From contig JAHBVX010000010.1 in assembly GCA_019637295.1 (NCBI GenBank), positions 1 through 64,000 of the forward strand: a stretch of 64,000 bases of DNA, read 5' to 3'. Of the stretch, positions 1 through 10,202 are shown piece after piece (position 1 is the first letter of the stretch; the number at the start of each line of letters is the position of its first letter). The DNA is from Polyangiaceae bacterium. GTDB lineage: Bacteria > Myxococcota_A > Polyangia > Polyangiales > Polyangiaceae. The notes beneath the pieces were generated by a model. The model had not been told where the DNA came from, made no database searches, and was given only the letters and a program-made list of their open reading frames with translations. The position numbers were made by a program, and so were the translations under genes.

Positions 1-131
1 ACCCCAGCACCACCCCATCCGTGAGGTCGTATCCGGTTCTCGACCCGGTTCTCGACCCCAGCCCACTCCCCGCCCTACGGTCCCGTACCCGAGAACTGGA
101 CAGGTTTTGGCAGTTCGATTTTCCTACGCGC
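1..131 (+). repeat. Left copy of the ~120-bp direct repeat flanking the accessory island
   Basis: This segment recurs almost exactly at 11696-11813. Both copies share the block from ACCCCAGCACCACCCC to CCTACGCGC. They differ mainly by a 13-bp tandem duplication of CGGTTCTCGACCC and one extra C in the left copy. The right copy runs into a DUF5808 gene, whereas this copy breaks at base 131 into a glycine-cleavage-H fragment. The repeat may extend left of the window. It looks like a duplicated insertion boundary, either att-like or made by homologous recombination. Confidence 0.85.
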
Positions 132-466
132 ACGCCTGGGCGTCACGGAGGTCCTGACATCTTTTCTGCCCCCGCTCACCGCTGCCCACCTTCCCGAACC
201 CGGGACCGAGCTGCGGGTGGCGCGACCGTTCGGGGCCGTCGAGGCCGACAAGGGACTTTACGATCTCTATGCGCCGTGCGACAGAGTCGTGGTGCGTGCG
301 AACCCGGAGCTCGACGAGTCGCCCTCGCTGGTCAACACGGACTGCTATGCGTCCGGCTGGCTGCTCGAGATCGACCCGCCCCTACCTCCTCGGCGCCACG
401 GAGTACTCCGAGCGGGACCGCCGCTTTCGCATGCCGACGGTTCGACGGCGGGAGGGCTCGCCGTGA
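131..466 (+). pseudogene. Glycine cleavage system H protein fragment (lipoyl-carrier domain), truncated and frameshifted
   Basis: From 130 the reading frame encodes RLGVTE...LPEPGTEL followed by VGAVEADK-like, LYAP and SPSLVN...GWL segments. This is the core of GcvH, the lipoyl-carrying protein of the glycine cleavage system. The lysine in EADK lies where GcvH carries lipoate. The N-terminus is missing because the flanking repeat replaces it at 131. Near 375-385 the match jumps to another frame (PYLLGATEYSE), which ends with TGA at 464-466. A continuous frame does run from GTG 217 into the next gene, but it is a chimera. No other gcv gene is present. It may once have been a lipoyl-like protein coupled to the downstream gene. 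Confidence 0.6.
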
Positions 467-1395
467 TCCTCCGCTCCCCTCTGCTCGTGACCGACACGTG
501 GCTGACCGACGCGCCCGATCGAACGGTCGTGCACGGCGCGTTGACGCTGACGCTCTACCTCGACGATCCGCGCCGCTGGGCGCTGGAGCTCATCCCTCGC
601 CTCTTCGACACCTTCGTCCATCGGATCAATCCGAGTTGGCTCCAGTGGTACCGAACCTCGCAGGAGTCGAAGTGGCGACTCATCGAGGATCTCGCGGAGA
701 TCCGCGAGGCGATCGTCGCGGGCCAGCTCACCGGTCGCGTGCGTCACCTGCTCGAGGTGCGCGTCGCCGACAGCCCCCACGCCCCGCGCGTCGGCTTCCT
801 GTATCGGGAGGTCGACGCGCGACACACCTCGGCGGTGGCCTACGCGCAGCTCGTGCTCCCGTTGGACATGGATCCCAACGAGCTGTTGGCCCTCGCCATC
901 GAGGTGGGCCAGGAGTTCCCGATCGTGTCGGGGATCGGTGGGTACGGCTTCACCTGGAACCCGGAGCTCCCGAGGAACGCGTTTCGGGCGATCCACAACT
1001 ACTGCAAGCGCTACCGCGGCATGGACGTCCAGACGCCCGAGCCCACCGCGTGGCTAGCGCGCACCGGGCTCCCCGGCACGAACTGGCTGACCCTGCTCGG
1101 TCCCGGGCTCCTCGCTGGCGAGACGCTGGACGTTCCAGAGGCCGCCGAGTGGGCAGGAGATGTCGCGATCCTCGCCCTCGCGCACGCGACACTCGTCCGG
1201 GCGGGCGAGCGCCCCGTGACCGGCGACGTCAACATGATGGAGCACCCCGCCACCCTGTCCGGCGTCGCTCGCTGGCTCGCCCCGTTCGTCCTACGCAACC
1301 CTCCGCCGTTTCCGGGTACGTTCAGCGAGAACGAGGATGAGCTCGACGCCACCGCCGATTGGATGCACCGCTTCGAGACCCCGGAGCTCTGGTAA
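463..1395 (+). CDS. DUF3396 (type VI immunity family) protein
   Basis: The 310-aa product fits DUF3396. It has a long N-terminal region with LYLDDPRRW, then a central IVSGIGGYGFTWNPE block, RYRGMDV, the signature TNWLTLLG and a C-terminal W..RFE.PELW tail. Family members often sit beside toxin or secreted-effector genes and are annotated as type VI secretion immunity proteins. GTG 463 is the chosen start: GGAGGG lies 7 nt upstream, and the codon overlaps the TGA of the GcvH fragment (GTGA), which suggests translational coupling. An in-frame start at GTG 217 would fuse it to part of GcvH, which is less likely. Its stop overlaps the ATG of the next gene (TAATG), so the two are probably co-translated. 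The immunity role is inferred from family and context. Confidence 0.7.
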   Translation: MILRSPLLVTDTWLTDAPDRTVVHGALTLTLYLDDPRRWALELIPRLFDTFVHRINPSWLQWYRTSQESKWRLIEDLAEIREAIVAGQLTGRVRHLLEVRVADSPHAPRVGFLYREVDARHTSAVAYAQLVLPLDMDPNELLALAIEVGQEFPIVSGIGGYGFTWNPELPRNAFRAIHNYCKRYRGMDVQTPEPTAWLARTGLPGTNWLTLLGPGLLAGETLDVPEAAEWAGDVAILALAHATLVRAGERPVTGDVNMMEHPATLSGVARWLAPFVLRNPPPFPGTFSENEDELDATADWMHRFETPELW

Positions 1396-2656
1396 TGGGA
1401 AAACCCGCGCCGCACACCCCGGTCAACTTCGTGAAGGCGGGAGGTTCCGCCTTCTTCAGCGCGCGATGCATCGCGAAGCTCACCAAGCAGGGCTACGAGA
1501 TGGGCGAGTTCGGCACGTACTCGTCCGTGGCCGAGTACCTCAAGCAGTGTCGCGCGAAGCGGAAGGCTTTCGAGGCGGCGATCGCGAACGGAACGCCTCC
1601 ACCTACCAACATGTCGCAGCGCGAGTTCCAGCTCGGCGAACCATGGAACAACGGGACGAATCCACACGCGTTCAACTCCGGACACCAGGTCCAGGCGGGC
1701 ACACAGACCGAGGGAAGCGCGCGAAGCATCCCCGGACACGGCCCGAACGCCGCTAACCCCTCATCCGCAGGACGCGTTGGCCGTGCTGGCGATAGCCCCT
1801 GCCTCACGACCGTCGATGGGCAAACGACCACTGACTATCCGTGCCGCGCCGAGTGCGGAGGCGGCGTTCACAACCGTGGTGGCGACGCCAACCGGAACGC
1901 CGCGCTGGAGTACAACCAGGCTGACGCCAATGGCGCCAGCCCCGGCGGAGCGTATGCCAACACGCCCGGCGCGGAAGGCCAACGGCAGGTCATGGAGGAC
2001 GCACACGGGCGGACGACCCAACAAGAGCACGTCCGACGCAAGGAGAGCGACCAGCCCCTCAGTGAGCGCACGAGCGCCGGCCACGACGTCCAGCAGGCCG
2101 CTTCGCAGCTGCCCGCCACCCACGCGGACGGTGCAGGGCCGACTGCCGCCGCCCCCGGCACCAAGGCTCCTCCCAGTCAGCAAGTCGACGGCGGTTCCGC
2201 CGAGCAATGCCTACGCCGCTTCCACGAGATGGCCGCCGAGGGCATGCGACAGGAGTATGTGAAGAACGCCGCCGACAATCAGGCTTTCGCCGATCAGGCC
2301 GAAGCGAACGGCACCCTGCAACCCGGTGAGCGACCGGTGACGCCTGAACCAGGCGACAGGCCGAAGTGGACCGTGAAGCTGCGCGCCAGGACCTTGAGAC
2401 CGCGAAGCAGCTGCGCGCCAGCGCCACAACTCCGGCGGAACAAGCCCAGGGGGACCAGCTCGTCGCTGACGCAACGCGAGAGCGAGATCGGACCCTGGAG
2501 CGTGCGCGAGCCATGGACGCCGACTGTGCGGCTCGCGTGGGTCAACGCATCGCCTCAGGTAGCCCACGCCAGGATCCGCGCTGCCCGGCCGGCGGCACGG
2601 GGCTCTCCGGAACTTCTCGCTCGGGGGCCCCGCGCCCCACGAGCCTGTTCGGCTGA
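1395..2656 (+). pseudogene. Possible secreted effector partner of the DUF3396 protein, frameshifted
   Basis: ATG 1395 overlaps the DUF3396 stop codon. The frame encodes about 320 residues: an N-terminal globular part (FVKAGGSAFFSARCIAKL, EYLKQCRAKRKAFEAA), a long Asn/Gly/Ala/Gln-rich low-complexity middle, and an alpha-helical segment (RRFHEMAAEGMRQEYVKNA). Around 2355-2366 the coding signal moves to another frame, giving AEVDREAARQDLETAKQLRA, a helical Ala/Arg-rich stretch that ends at 2656. One indel would restore a protein of about 420 aa. I do not recognise a catalytic domain. Coupling to a type VI-like immunity gene suggests an effector or toxin. A sequencing error could also explain the shift. 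Confidence 0.45.
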
Positions 2657-2685
2657 TGACGCTATCTACATAGGGAGACCAGGAG

Positions 2686-3606
2686 ATGGACTACACGGTC
2701 GCAGGAGTGTTCTCAGGCGTGAGCGGCACCTCGATGGAAGACTGCGTTGCGCTCGCCGGCCGCTTCGAGGGGGAGCTGGGCTATCGCCCGCCAAACCTGG
2801 AGACGTGGGTGGTGCGCATGAGCCCGGGCCGCATCGAAACGATGTTCTGGGGACAGCGCAAATGGCTCTCGGGGATCTGGCGGGGACCTTCAGGAAGAAT
2901 CTACGTGTCCGACATGGACAAGGTTCTTCACCATCGGGAGCCGGATCCCGACGCATCGAGCACGGCGGCCTGGACCAAGCACGAGGCCGCAGGGAACATG
3001 ATGGGGATCCGCGGCATCGACGACGACTACGTGATGTCGTGGGGCCTAGCCGAACAGTCGACGCCGTGTGTCATGTTGTGGGAGGGCAGCGCGTGGCGCC
3101 GCGTCGGTGCACCCGAGTTCATGATCTGGGACGTGCACGGGAGCCGACGCGACTTGATCTTCGCGGTGGGTGATGGGGGACGGATCGCGCGGTGGGACGG
3201 TACGCGATGGACGGAGATGAGCACCCCCGCGACCGGTACGCTCAATGCGGTCTTCTGCGTGGACGACGACGAGGTCTATGCCTGCGGTCGAGACCGAGAG
3301 CTGCTAAAGGGTTCCTCCTACGGCTGGACGAAGGTGCTCGACGCCGAGGTGGGACTTCACGGCGTGGCCAAGTGGCGGGGGGAGGTTTGGGTCGGCGCGG
3401 CGATGCCGATCGGACTGTGCAAGCTCGAAGACGACGGGCTCGTCCAGGTTGGTCCGGTGCTCGCCACCAACTTCGATGTCCGTGGCACCCTGCTCTTCAC
3501 CACGAGCGAGCACATCGCGGAGAGTCCCGACGGGGTCGGCTTCATGGCCACACCCATCGACAACTTCCTCGAGATCGTCGCGAACGATCCGCCTAGCTGG
3601 CGCTGA
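2686..3606 (+). CDS. Beta-propeller-like hypothetical protein
   Basis: This 306-aa protein has no signal peptide. It carries repeated short blades of the form W.G..W..V, such as LWEGSAWRRV, ARWDGTRWTEM, GSSYGWTKV and AKWRGEVWV, interleaved with IFAVGDGG and VYACGRD. That pattern indicates a WD/Kelch-type beta-propeller. The start ATG has AGGAG immediately upstream. It lies 29 bp downstream of the frameshifted effector-like gene on the same strand and may belong to the same unit. Propellers of this kind are common beside polymorphic toxins and may act in binding or immunity. No enzymatic motif is visible, so the function is unknown. Confidence 0.65.
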   Translation: MDYTVAGVFSGVSGTSMEDCVALAGRFEGELGYRPPNLETWVVRMSPGRIETMFWGQRKWLSGIWRGPSGRIYVSDMDKVLHHREPDPDASSTAAWTKHEAAGNMMGIRGIDDDYVMSWGLAEQSTPCVMLWEGSAWRRVGAPEFMIWDVHGSRRDLIFAVGDGGRIARWDGTRWTEMSTPATGTLNAVFCVDDDEVYACGRDRELLKGSSYGWTKVLDAEVGLHGVAKWRGEVWVGAAMPIGLCKLEDDGLVQVGPVLATNFDVRGTLLFTTSEHIAESPDGVGFMATPIDNFLEIVANDPPSWR

Positions 3607-3618
3607 CGGGGGCGGGGC

Positions 3619-3786
3619 TCAGGACGGGGCGCGGGCGCTCACCAGGACGACGCTGCGCTCGCCCTCGTCCGAGCTCCCCGTGACGATGCAGGTCGAGCCG
3701 GCGGGGTCGCCGCGCCGCAGAGCCTCGATGCCCAGGGTCACGGCCGTGGCCATCGTGGCTGGGCGTGGGCGGAACGTCGAGAACAC
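3619..3786 (-). CDS. Small ORF or gene fragment, unknown function
   Basis: On the minus strand a 55-codon frame starts at a GTG and encodes FRPRPATMATAVTLGIEA, then DPAGSTCIVTGSSDEGER, then SVVLVSARAPS. The composition looks like a folded alpha/beta protein rather than a GC-rich shadow, and a stop lies just upstream in frame. It sits alone between the propeller gene and the toxin-antitoxin pair. It is probably the 3' remnant of a larger gene. Low confidence. Confidence 0.25.
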   Translation of the reverse strand: MFSTFRPRPATMATAVTLGIEALRRGDPAGSTCIVTGSSDEGERSVVLVSARAPS

Positions 3787-3856
3787 AAGGAAGCCCTTCT
3801 AGCGCGTCACGAGCCTCCGCTGGCCATGTCAAGGCGCGCGCGTTATGCTGCTTGTG

Positions 3857-3868
3857 TTACGTGCGTAA
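3857..3868. promoter_or_regulatory. Inverted repeat TTACG-N2-CGTAA upstream of the AbrB/Doc pair
   Basis: TTACGTGCGTAA has 5-bp arms and lies 16 bp before the antitoxin ATG, with a GAGG ribosome-binding site between them. Toxin-antitoxin operons are usually autoregulated by the antitoxin binding such a site. The operator role is inferred. Confidence 0.4.
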
Positions 3869-3883
3869 GAACGAGGTTGAACC

Positions 3884-4114
3884 ATGATGGTCAAGAAGCT
3901 CTCCGCAGTGGGCAACAGCCTGGGCCTCATCATCGACCGGCCGATCCTCGAGCTGCTCGACATCACCAAGGACACCCCGCTTGAGGTCAAGACCGACGGG
4001 GAGGCGCTCATCATCCGCCCGGTGAAGAAGGCGCCGCTGATGGATCGGGCGCTGGCCTCCGCCGACCGGCTGATGGACGCGCACGAGGAGACGTACCGGA
4101 AGCTCGCCAAGTGA
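3884..4114 (+). CDS. AbrB/MazE-family (SpoVT-AbrB fold) antitoxin
   Basis: This 76-aa protein has the swapped-hairpin AbrB signature: VKKLSAVGNSLGLIIDRPIL near residues 3-22, then LEVKTDGEALIIRPVKK. A charged C-terminal helix (DRLMDAHEETYRKLAK) probably wraps the toxin. Its TGA overlaps the GTG of the following Doc-family gene, the classic arrangement for a co-translated antitoxin and toxin. It is expected to neutralise the toxin and repress its own promoter, possibly through the inverted repeat 16 bp upstream. GAGG lies 8 nt before the ATG. An alternative ATG is one codon downstream. Confidence 0.85.
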   Translation: MMVKKLSAVGNSLGLIIDRPILELLDITKDTPLEVKTDGEALIIRPVKKAPLMDRALASADRLMDAHEETYRKLAK

Positions 4115-4524
4115 GCGAGGTGCCCAGCGAGATCGAGTTCCTCACGGTCGAGGTGGTGCTCGCGCTTCACCAGCGCCAGCTCGAGCGGTTCGGCGGCGGC
4201 GTGGGCCTGCGTGATCGCGGCCTCCTGGAGTCGGCGGTCGCCCAGCCGCAGACGTCGTTCGGGGGCACGTACGCGCACGAAGGCCTGTTCGCGATGGCGG
4301 CGGCGTACCTGTTCCACATCGTCTCGAACCATCCCTTCGTCGATGGTAACAAGCGCGCGGGGTTGCTCGCCGCGCAGGTATTCCTCGATGTAAACGGCGT
4401 CACTCTCGAGCACGACTCGGAGGCCTTCTACGCGCTGACCATCGGCGTTGCGGAGGGGCGTATCGACAAGCCCGCCGTCGCCGCCGAGCTCGAGCGCATC
4501 GCGAAGTCTAAGCCGGCAACGTAG
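4111..4524 (+). CDS. Doc/Fic-family toxin (death on curing)
   Basis: This 137-aa protein has the Fic/Doc active-site motif HPFVDGNKRAG near residues 71-81, including the catalytic His and the GNKR phosphate-binding loop. An N-terminal LALHQRQLERFGG...GLRDRGLLESAVAQP block is typical of Doc. Doc enzymes phosphorylate EF-Tu and stop translation; other Fic proteins transfer AMP. The length and the cognate antitoxin point to Doc. It overlaps the AbrB-type antitoxin by 4 bp. Pairing Doc with an AbrB-type rather than a Phd-type antitoxin is a known variant. The gene appears intact, so the module may stabilise this otherwise decayed island. Confidence 0.88.
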   Translation: MSEVPSEIEFLTVEVVLALHQRQLERFGGGVGLRDRGLLESAVAQPQTSFGGTYAHEGLFAMAAAYLFHIVSNHPFVDGNKRAGLLAAQVFLDVNGVTLEHDSEAFYALTIGVAEGRIDKPAVAAELERIAKSKPAT

Positions 4525-4650
4525 CCGCTCTGCGGCGGCGAGAAATCGTCACTGGCGTGTCCCAGTTCTCGCGCCGAGCCCGCGTTTGCTCCACAAGATG
4601 CCAACGCTGCCACTCGTGCCGGTCCCCGTCACCGCGATATCCTCACGGCC

Positions 4651-5616
4651 TTGGACGCCGAACCCGACCTCCCTGACATCCGCGAAGACGATCCCCGCTG
4701 GGTGCGCTGCGCAGTCTACACTCGGCAGTCGGTCAGGCGCCCGGGCGACGACCCCGCCGTCACGTCCTGCGCGATCCAGCGGACGCTCTGCACCGAGTTC
4801 ATCCGCAACAAGACCTGGGAGTTCTGGTACCCAGTCGCCGAACACTTCGACGACGAGGGAGAGAGCGGCGCGACCCTCGAGCGCCCGGGGCTGGCGAAGC
4901 TGCTTCGGCGCGTCGAAGAGGGTGACGTCCGCCGCGTCATCGTTTACCGCGTCGATCGACTCACGCGGAAGCTCGTCGATCTCGCACGGCTTGCCGAGTT
5001 TTTCGAGCGCCACCACGTCGGTATCACCATCGTCTCCGGCAACATCGACGCCGACGCCGGCTCGCTCGCGGGGCTGCAAGTGAACATGCTCGCGACCTTC
5101 GCCGAGTGGGAGCGCGAGATCATCCGCGAGCGGATCGCCGATCAGCGCGGCGCCATCAAGGCGCGCGGCGAGCGGTCCGCCGGGCGCGTGCCCTTGGGCT
5201 ACCGCACAGACCGTCTCACGAAGCAGCTCGTGATCGACGACAGGGCGGCCGTCACCGTGCGCTGGTTCTTCGACGAGGCAGCGAAAGGCACGACGACGAG
5301 CGACCTCGTCGCGAAGGCCAACAAGAAGCAGCTTGCCGGCAAGGTAGTGGACGTCGCGTACGGCGCTGCGCCTCTTGACGAACCCCACCTACGCAGGCCG
5401 TCGCCCCGATGGCGCGCCGGGCATGCACGAGCCGATCGTCGCGCCGGATTCGTTCGAACGGGTGCAGACGATCGTCGAGGGGCGGCGCACGCGGACACCA
5501 ACCAAGCGGGGCGAACGCGGCACCGACGAGCAGACGGCCATCGAGCAGCTCGACCCGTTCAGGCTGCGCGGGCTTTTGACTTGCGGTGCGTGCGGCAAGG
5601 TGATGTCCCCGGCGAT
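4651..5616 (+). pseudogene. Large serine recombinase, frameshifted and 3'-truncated
   Basis: The N-terminal resolvase domain is clear: VRCAVYTRQS carries the catalytic Ser, followed by the SGATLERPGL, VYRVDRLTR and EWEREIIRERIADQRGA segments of the catalytic core and helix E. A recombinase domain follows (GRVPLGYR, FFDEAA.G). Near 5358 the frame shifts: the continuation LLTNPTYAGRRPDGAP and the zinc-ribbon start LRGLLTCGACGKVM lie in another frame. At 5617 the gene is cut by a 145-bp copy of sequence from the lipoprotein/protease pair, which removes the second half of the zinc ribbon and the coiled coil. The start is probably TTG 4651. It is unlikely to be active and may mark how the island arrived. 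Confidence 0.8.
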
Positions 5617-5761
5617 GCGCTGTCACTTCCTCCAGCGGTCCCCGCCGTGCCGCCTGCGCTGCCGGCGCTCGGTGGCGCATCCTTGGAGTCCGAGCACGCG
5701 CAGCCGCAAGGGGTGAGCGCGAGTGGGAGCAGCCACGCGCGCATCAGTGGTTGACTCCGTA
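5617..5761. repeat. 145-bp direct repeat, copy A (protease 3' end plus lipoprotein 5' end)
   Basis: This copy matches 6939-7083 with about four transitions. Read on the minus strand it holds the final YGVNH-stop codons of one gene, the overlapping TGATG, and the first 44 codons of the SUMF lipoprotein (MRAWLLPLAL...). Downstream it breaks into the serine recombinase. It looks like the remnant of a second protease/SUMF pair after tandem duplication. Confidence 0.9.
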
Positions 5762-5911
5762 CACGTTGGACTCCCATTCCGGAGGCCTGGTTCGGACGCC
5801 GACGGTACTCGGAGTGCCAAAGCCGAGGGGCATGGGATCAACGATAGCGCGGCAGGTGCGGCGGTGGCGGCGGTTGCGCGCGGCGCGGGAGGGGCCGGCG
5901 CCGTGAGCGAG
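5762..5911. other. Intergenic spacer between the SUMF stop and repeat copy A
   Basis: This stretch separates the SUMF gene stop from repeat copy A. On the minus strand one frame reads MPLGFGTPSTVGVRTRPPEW and continues into YGVNH-stop. This would fit the tail of a lost paralogue of the metalloprotease gene, but no domain can be recognised. Confidence 0.3.
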
Positions 5912-7065
5912 TCATTCGCCGGCGTCCGAGGGCGCGGCGGCGTCTCCCGCGGCGTCCATCTCGGTGCCGGCGTCGGGTGGGGGCCCGACGGGAAGCGTGC
6001 GGACCAGGCGGAAGCCGCCGCTGCCACCCCTGCTGCTGCGTTGACCCGTGAAGAAATGCGCCGCGGATCGGCACGAACGCGCGGTTGCGTTGGGTCCACA
6101 GCTTCGCCACAGGACCTGACCCGTCGGAAATCCGTTGGACTCATCGGGGTCGACGAGCGGCGTTGGACCGTGCCCGATGCCGTTGGTGACGTCATTGCTC
6201 CACTCCCACGCGTTGCCCGCCATGTCGAAGAGGCCCCAGGCGTTCGGCTCCTTGCTCCCTACTGGGTGCGTCGTGTTGCCGGAGTTGAAGCAGTACCAGC
6301 CGATCTTCTCCAGGTTGGGGTCCGCCGCGCACTCGAGTGTTTTCGGGTACTCCTTGATGGGCCCCGAGTAGAAGGCCGTCTTGGTGCCCGCGCGCGCCGC
6401 GTACTCCCACTCGGCAGCCGTGGGGAGGCGGTAGCCCTCGCACTCGTACGGAGACGGAGCGTTCATCGTGACGGTGTCGCACTCCCTGCCTTCGCCCATC
6501 GCGCCGTCGCACCCCGAAAGTACGTAGCAAGCAGCGAGCGCTGGCAGGTGCTGCTCCGAGAGGAGGTTTGCGTACGCGGCCGCTTCGTACCAGTTGACGT
6601 TGCCCACGGGGCAAGTTGGTTCCAGGCAGTCCCCCGCCGAGGTCGGCCCCGGGGGTTCGCTCGGGTTGTCGAGCCCTTGATCGACCCACTCTGCCTGCGT
6701 GACCTCGTACTGTTGGATCTCGAACGACCGCGTGAGCGTGACCTTGGCCTGATCCTCGTCGTAGGCGCCGCGCCCCCACTCGTCCTTGGGCGAGCCCATG
6801 ATGAAGCAGCCTGCCGGAATGCGGCACCAGCCATCGACGCAGGACTTCTCTACCTTGACGTGGTCACAGTCGAGGTAGGGCTCGACGCCGCCGGTGCCCC
6901 CGCCCGACGTGCCGCCGGTGCCTGGTGTGCCGCCGACCGCGCTGTCGCTTCCTCCAGCGGTCCCCGCCGTGCCGCCCGCGCTGCCGGCGCTCGGTGGCGC
7001 GTCCTTGGAGTCCGAGCACGCGCAGCCGCAAGGGATGAGCGCGAGTGGGAGCAGCCACGCGCGCA

Positions 7066-7066
<1 letters not shown>
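5912..7066 (-). CDS. SUMF1/formylglycine-generating-enzyme-like lipoprotein
   Basis: The 384-aa product starts with a lipoprotein signal (MRAWLLPLALIPCGCACS). A Gly/Thr/Ser linker follows (about residues 25-60), then an FGE-sulfatase/SUMF domain with CRIPAGCFIMGSP, YEVTQAEW, PVGNVNWYEAAAYAN, YRLPTAAEWEYAARAG, GLFDMAGNAWEW and GGFRLVRTL. The family includes sulfatase activators, EgtB and PvdO, but secreted lipoprotein forms like this are common in myxobacteria and mostly of unknown substrate. Several Cys residues suggest disulfides outside the cytoplasm. The start codon overlaps the stop of the upstream metalloprotease (TGATG), so the two are translationally coupled. The first 44 codons are duplicated at 5617-5761. 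Confidence 0.85.

Positions 7067-7083
<17 letters not shown>
6939..7083. repeat. 145-bp direct repeat, copy B (intact gene junction)
   Basis: This copy spans the functional junction between the metalloprotease 3' end and the SUMF lipoprotein 5' end. Copy A at 5617-5761 has the same boundaries. The pair implies a tandem duplication with a 1,322-bp unit, later eroded on the left. Confidence 0.9.
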
Positions 7084-9111
<2,028 letters not shown>

Positions 9112-9420
9112 GATCGACCCCTTTCGGCTTCCCTGCCAGCCACTACGTCGCAGGGTAGCCGGAAGGGACGCGTCCCGCAATGCCACGAGGGTGCGTTCAT
9201 CGACGAAGGTGGCCCCGCTCGAGTGGGTGGCGCCAGTGCAGCGTCCCTCGGCAGGACCGCCCGCGTCGAGTCCAGTGAGGCGTGCATTCATCCTTGTCTT
9301 CCGATCGTTCGTGGGAGTGGCGCACGTGCACGGCGAGCGAGCGCCTTCGCCAGCCTGTCGAGCATCTCCGAGCCCTGTGCGGTGCGCGACCTCTATCGAC
9401 GGAGGTAACTTCCAGTCGCC

Positions 9421-9551
9421 CGCGAACTCACCCTGGGCGCGACTTCAGAAGACTTGCCCCCGGGATCGCGCGTGAAGTCACCGTGGGCGCGACTTCAGCC
9501 GACTTGCCCCAGGCATCGCGCGTGAACTCACCGTGGGCGCGACTTCAGCCG
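9421..9551. repeat. 50-bp tandem repeat (2.6 copies) with GTGA-N2-TCAC palindromes
   Basis: Units begin at 9431, 9481 and 9531 (partial). Each junction carries a palindrome: GCGAACTCAC at 9422, GTGAAGTCAC at 9472 and GTGAACTCAC at 9522. They are spaced exactly 50 bp, close to five helical turns. They lie 310-440 bp upstream of the metalloprotease start and could be regulator-binding sites or iterons. Confidence 0.75.
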
Positions 9552-9590
9552 CGAGGGCCGGTGCGAAACGGCGGACGCTCCCGCTCGACG

Positions 9591-9775
9591 TCAAGCCTGC
9601 AGCTTCGCGAGCAACGCGTCGACGGACGGCGCAGTCGGCGAGGACAGCCGGACCGTGAACATCTCTCGAGGGGTGCCCTCACGCTGCAGGGTGACCGCTG
9701 CGCCGTAGAGCCGCTCCGCCAGAAGAGCTCCCCCACCCCGCGTTCAAACGCGTCGTGCGCTGGACCGATCTGGAC
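9591..9775 (-). pseudogene. Degraded gene fragment, unknown function
   Basis: On the minus strand the 3' end reads ERLYGAAVTLQREGTPREMF and then VRLSSPTAPSVDALLAKLQA-stop. Upstream, AHDAFERGVGEL continues in another frame. The coding character is protein-like but broken by at least one frameshift. I do not recognise the family. Confidence 0.3.
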
Positions 9776-9897
9776 CGAGAGCTGAGCCGCTTCGCACGGT
9801 GAATTCGTCCAGCTAGCGAGGGCGATTTGGGGGTTTGACGATGGCGGACTTCGGCGCGTGTGCCCTCATGCTTGCCAGGTCTCGACCCGGAGTTCAC

Positions 9898-10119
9898 TCA
9901 TCCTGCGGAAACATCGAGAGGGGGCAGATCAGCATCGATGTCCAGGAACTCTACGAGCACTGGACCGAGCTCAGCGAGCACAGCGATGAGTCGCTTCGGC
10001 GCGACACCCGGCTCCGTGAGCCGAACCCCGTCTGTGGTGCGCACTTCGTGACCTTCCAGTTCGAACTCCTTCGGAACGCTTGGGGGAGGAGAAGAGTCCG
10101 ACGGCATACCGGTAAGCAT
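9898..10119 (-). CDS. Small hypothetical protein
   Basis: A 73-aa minus-strand frame reads MLTGMPSDSSPPPSVPKEFE, then LEGHEVRTTDG, then KRLIAVLAELGPVLVEFLDI and DADLPPLDVSAG. It has balanced composition and a plausible folded core. Its TGA overlaps a further ATG (ATGA) whose frame stops after 11 codons, so a second gene of the same operon may have been cut off. A start at ATG 10107 is equally possible. No domain is recognised. Confidence 0.35.
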   Translation of the reverse strand: MLTGMPSDSSPPPSVPKEFELEGHEVRTTDGVRLTEPGVAPKRLIAVLAELGPVLVEFLDIDADLPPLDVSAG

Positions 10120-10202
10120 CTGCTCGACGTATGCCTACGTCAAGTGGCGGGCCAAACCCGTTAACCGTCTAGTCCTCCATTCGTCGTGCCCGTCGTGGTT
10201 AG

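Larger units (their letters stand above)
9112..9897. other. Upstream region of the metalloprotease with tandem repeats and gene debris
   Basis: No convincing intact gene lies in this 786-bp stretch. It contains the probable promoter region of the metalloprotease, a 50-bp tandem repeat at 9421-9551 and a degraded minus-strand coding fragment at 9591-9775. The remaining sequence shows nothing recognisable. Confidence 0.6.

Noticed and set aside
3826-3848. A -35/-10 promoter before the antitoxin gene
   Set aside because: The candidate hexamers TGTCAA and TATGCT are separated by about 11 bp, too short for a sigma-70 promoter, so no promoter is called.
9421-9551. The 50-bp repeats as a plasmid replication origin
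   Set aside because: No rep gene and no AT-rich stretch are nearby. Only 2.6 copies are present, so regulation is at least as likely.
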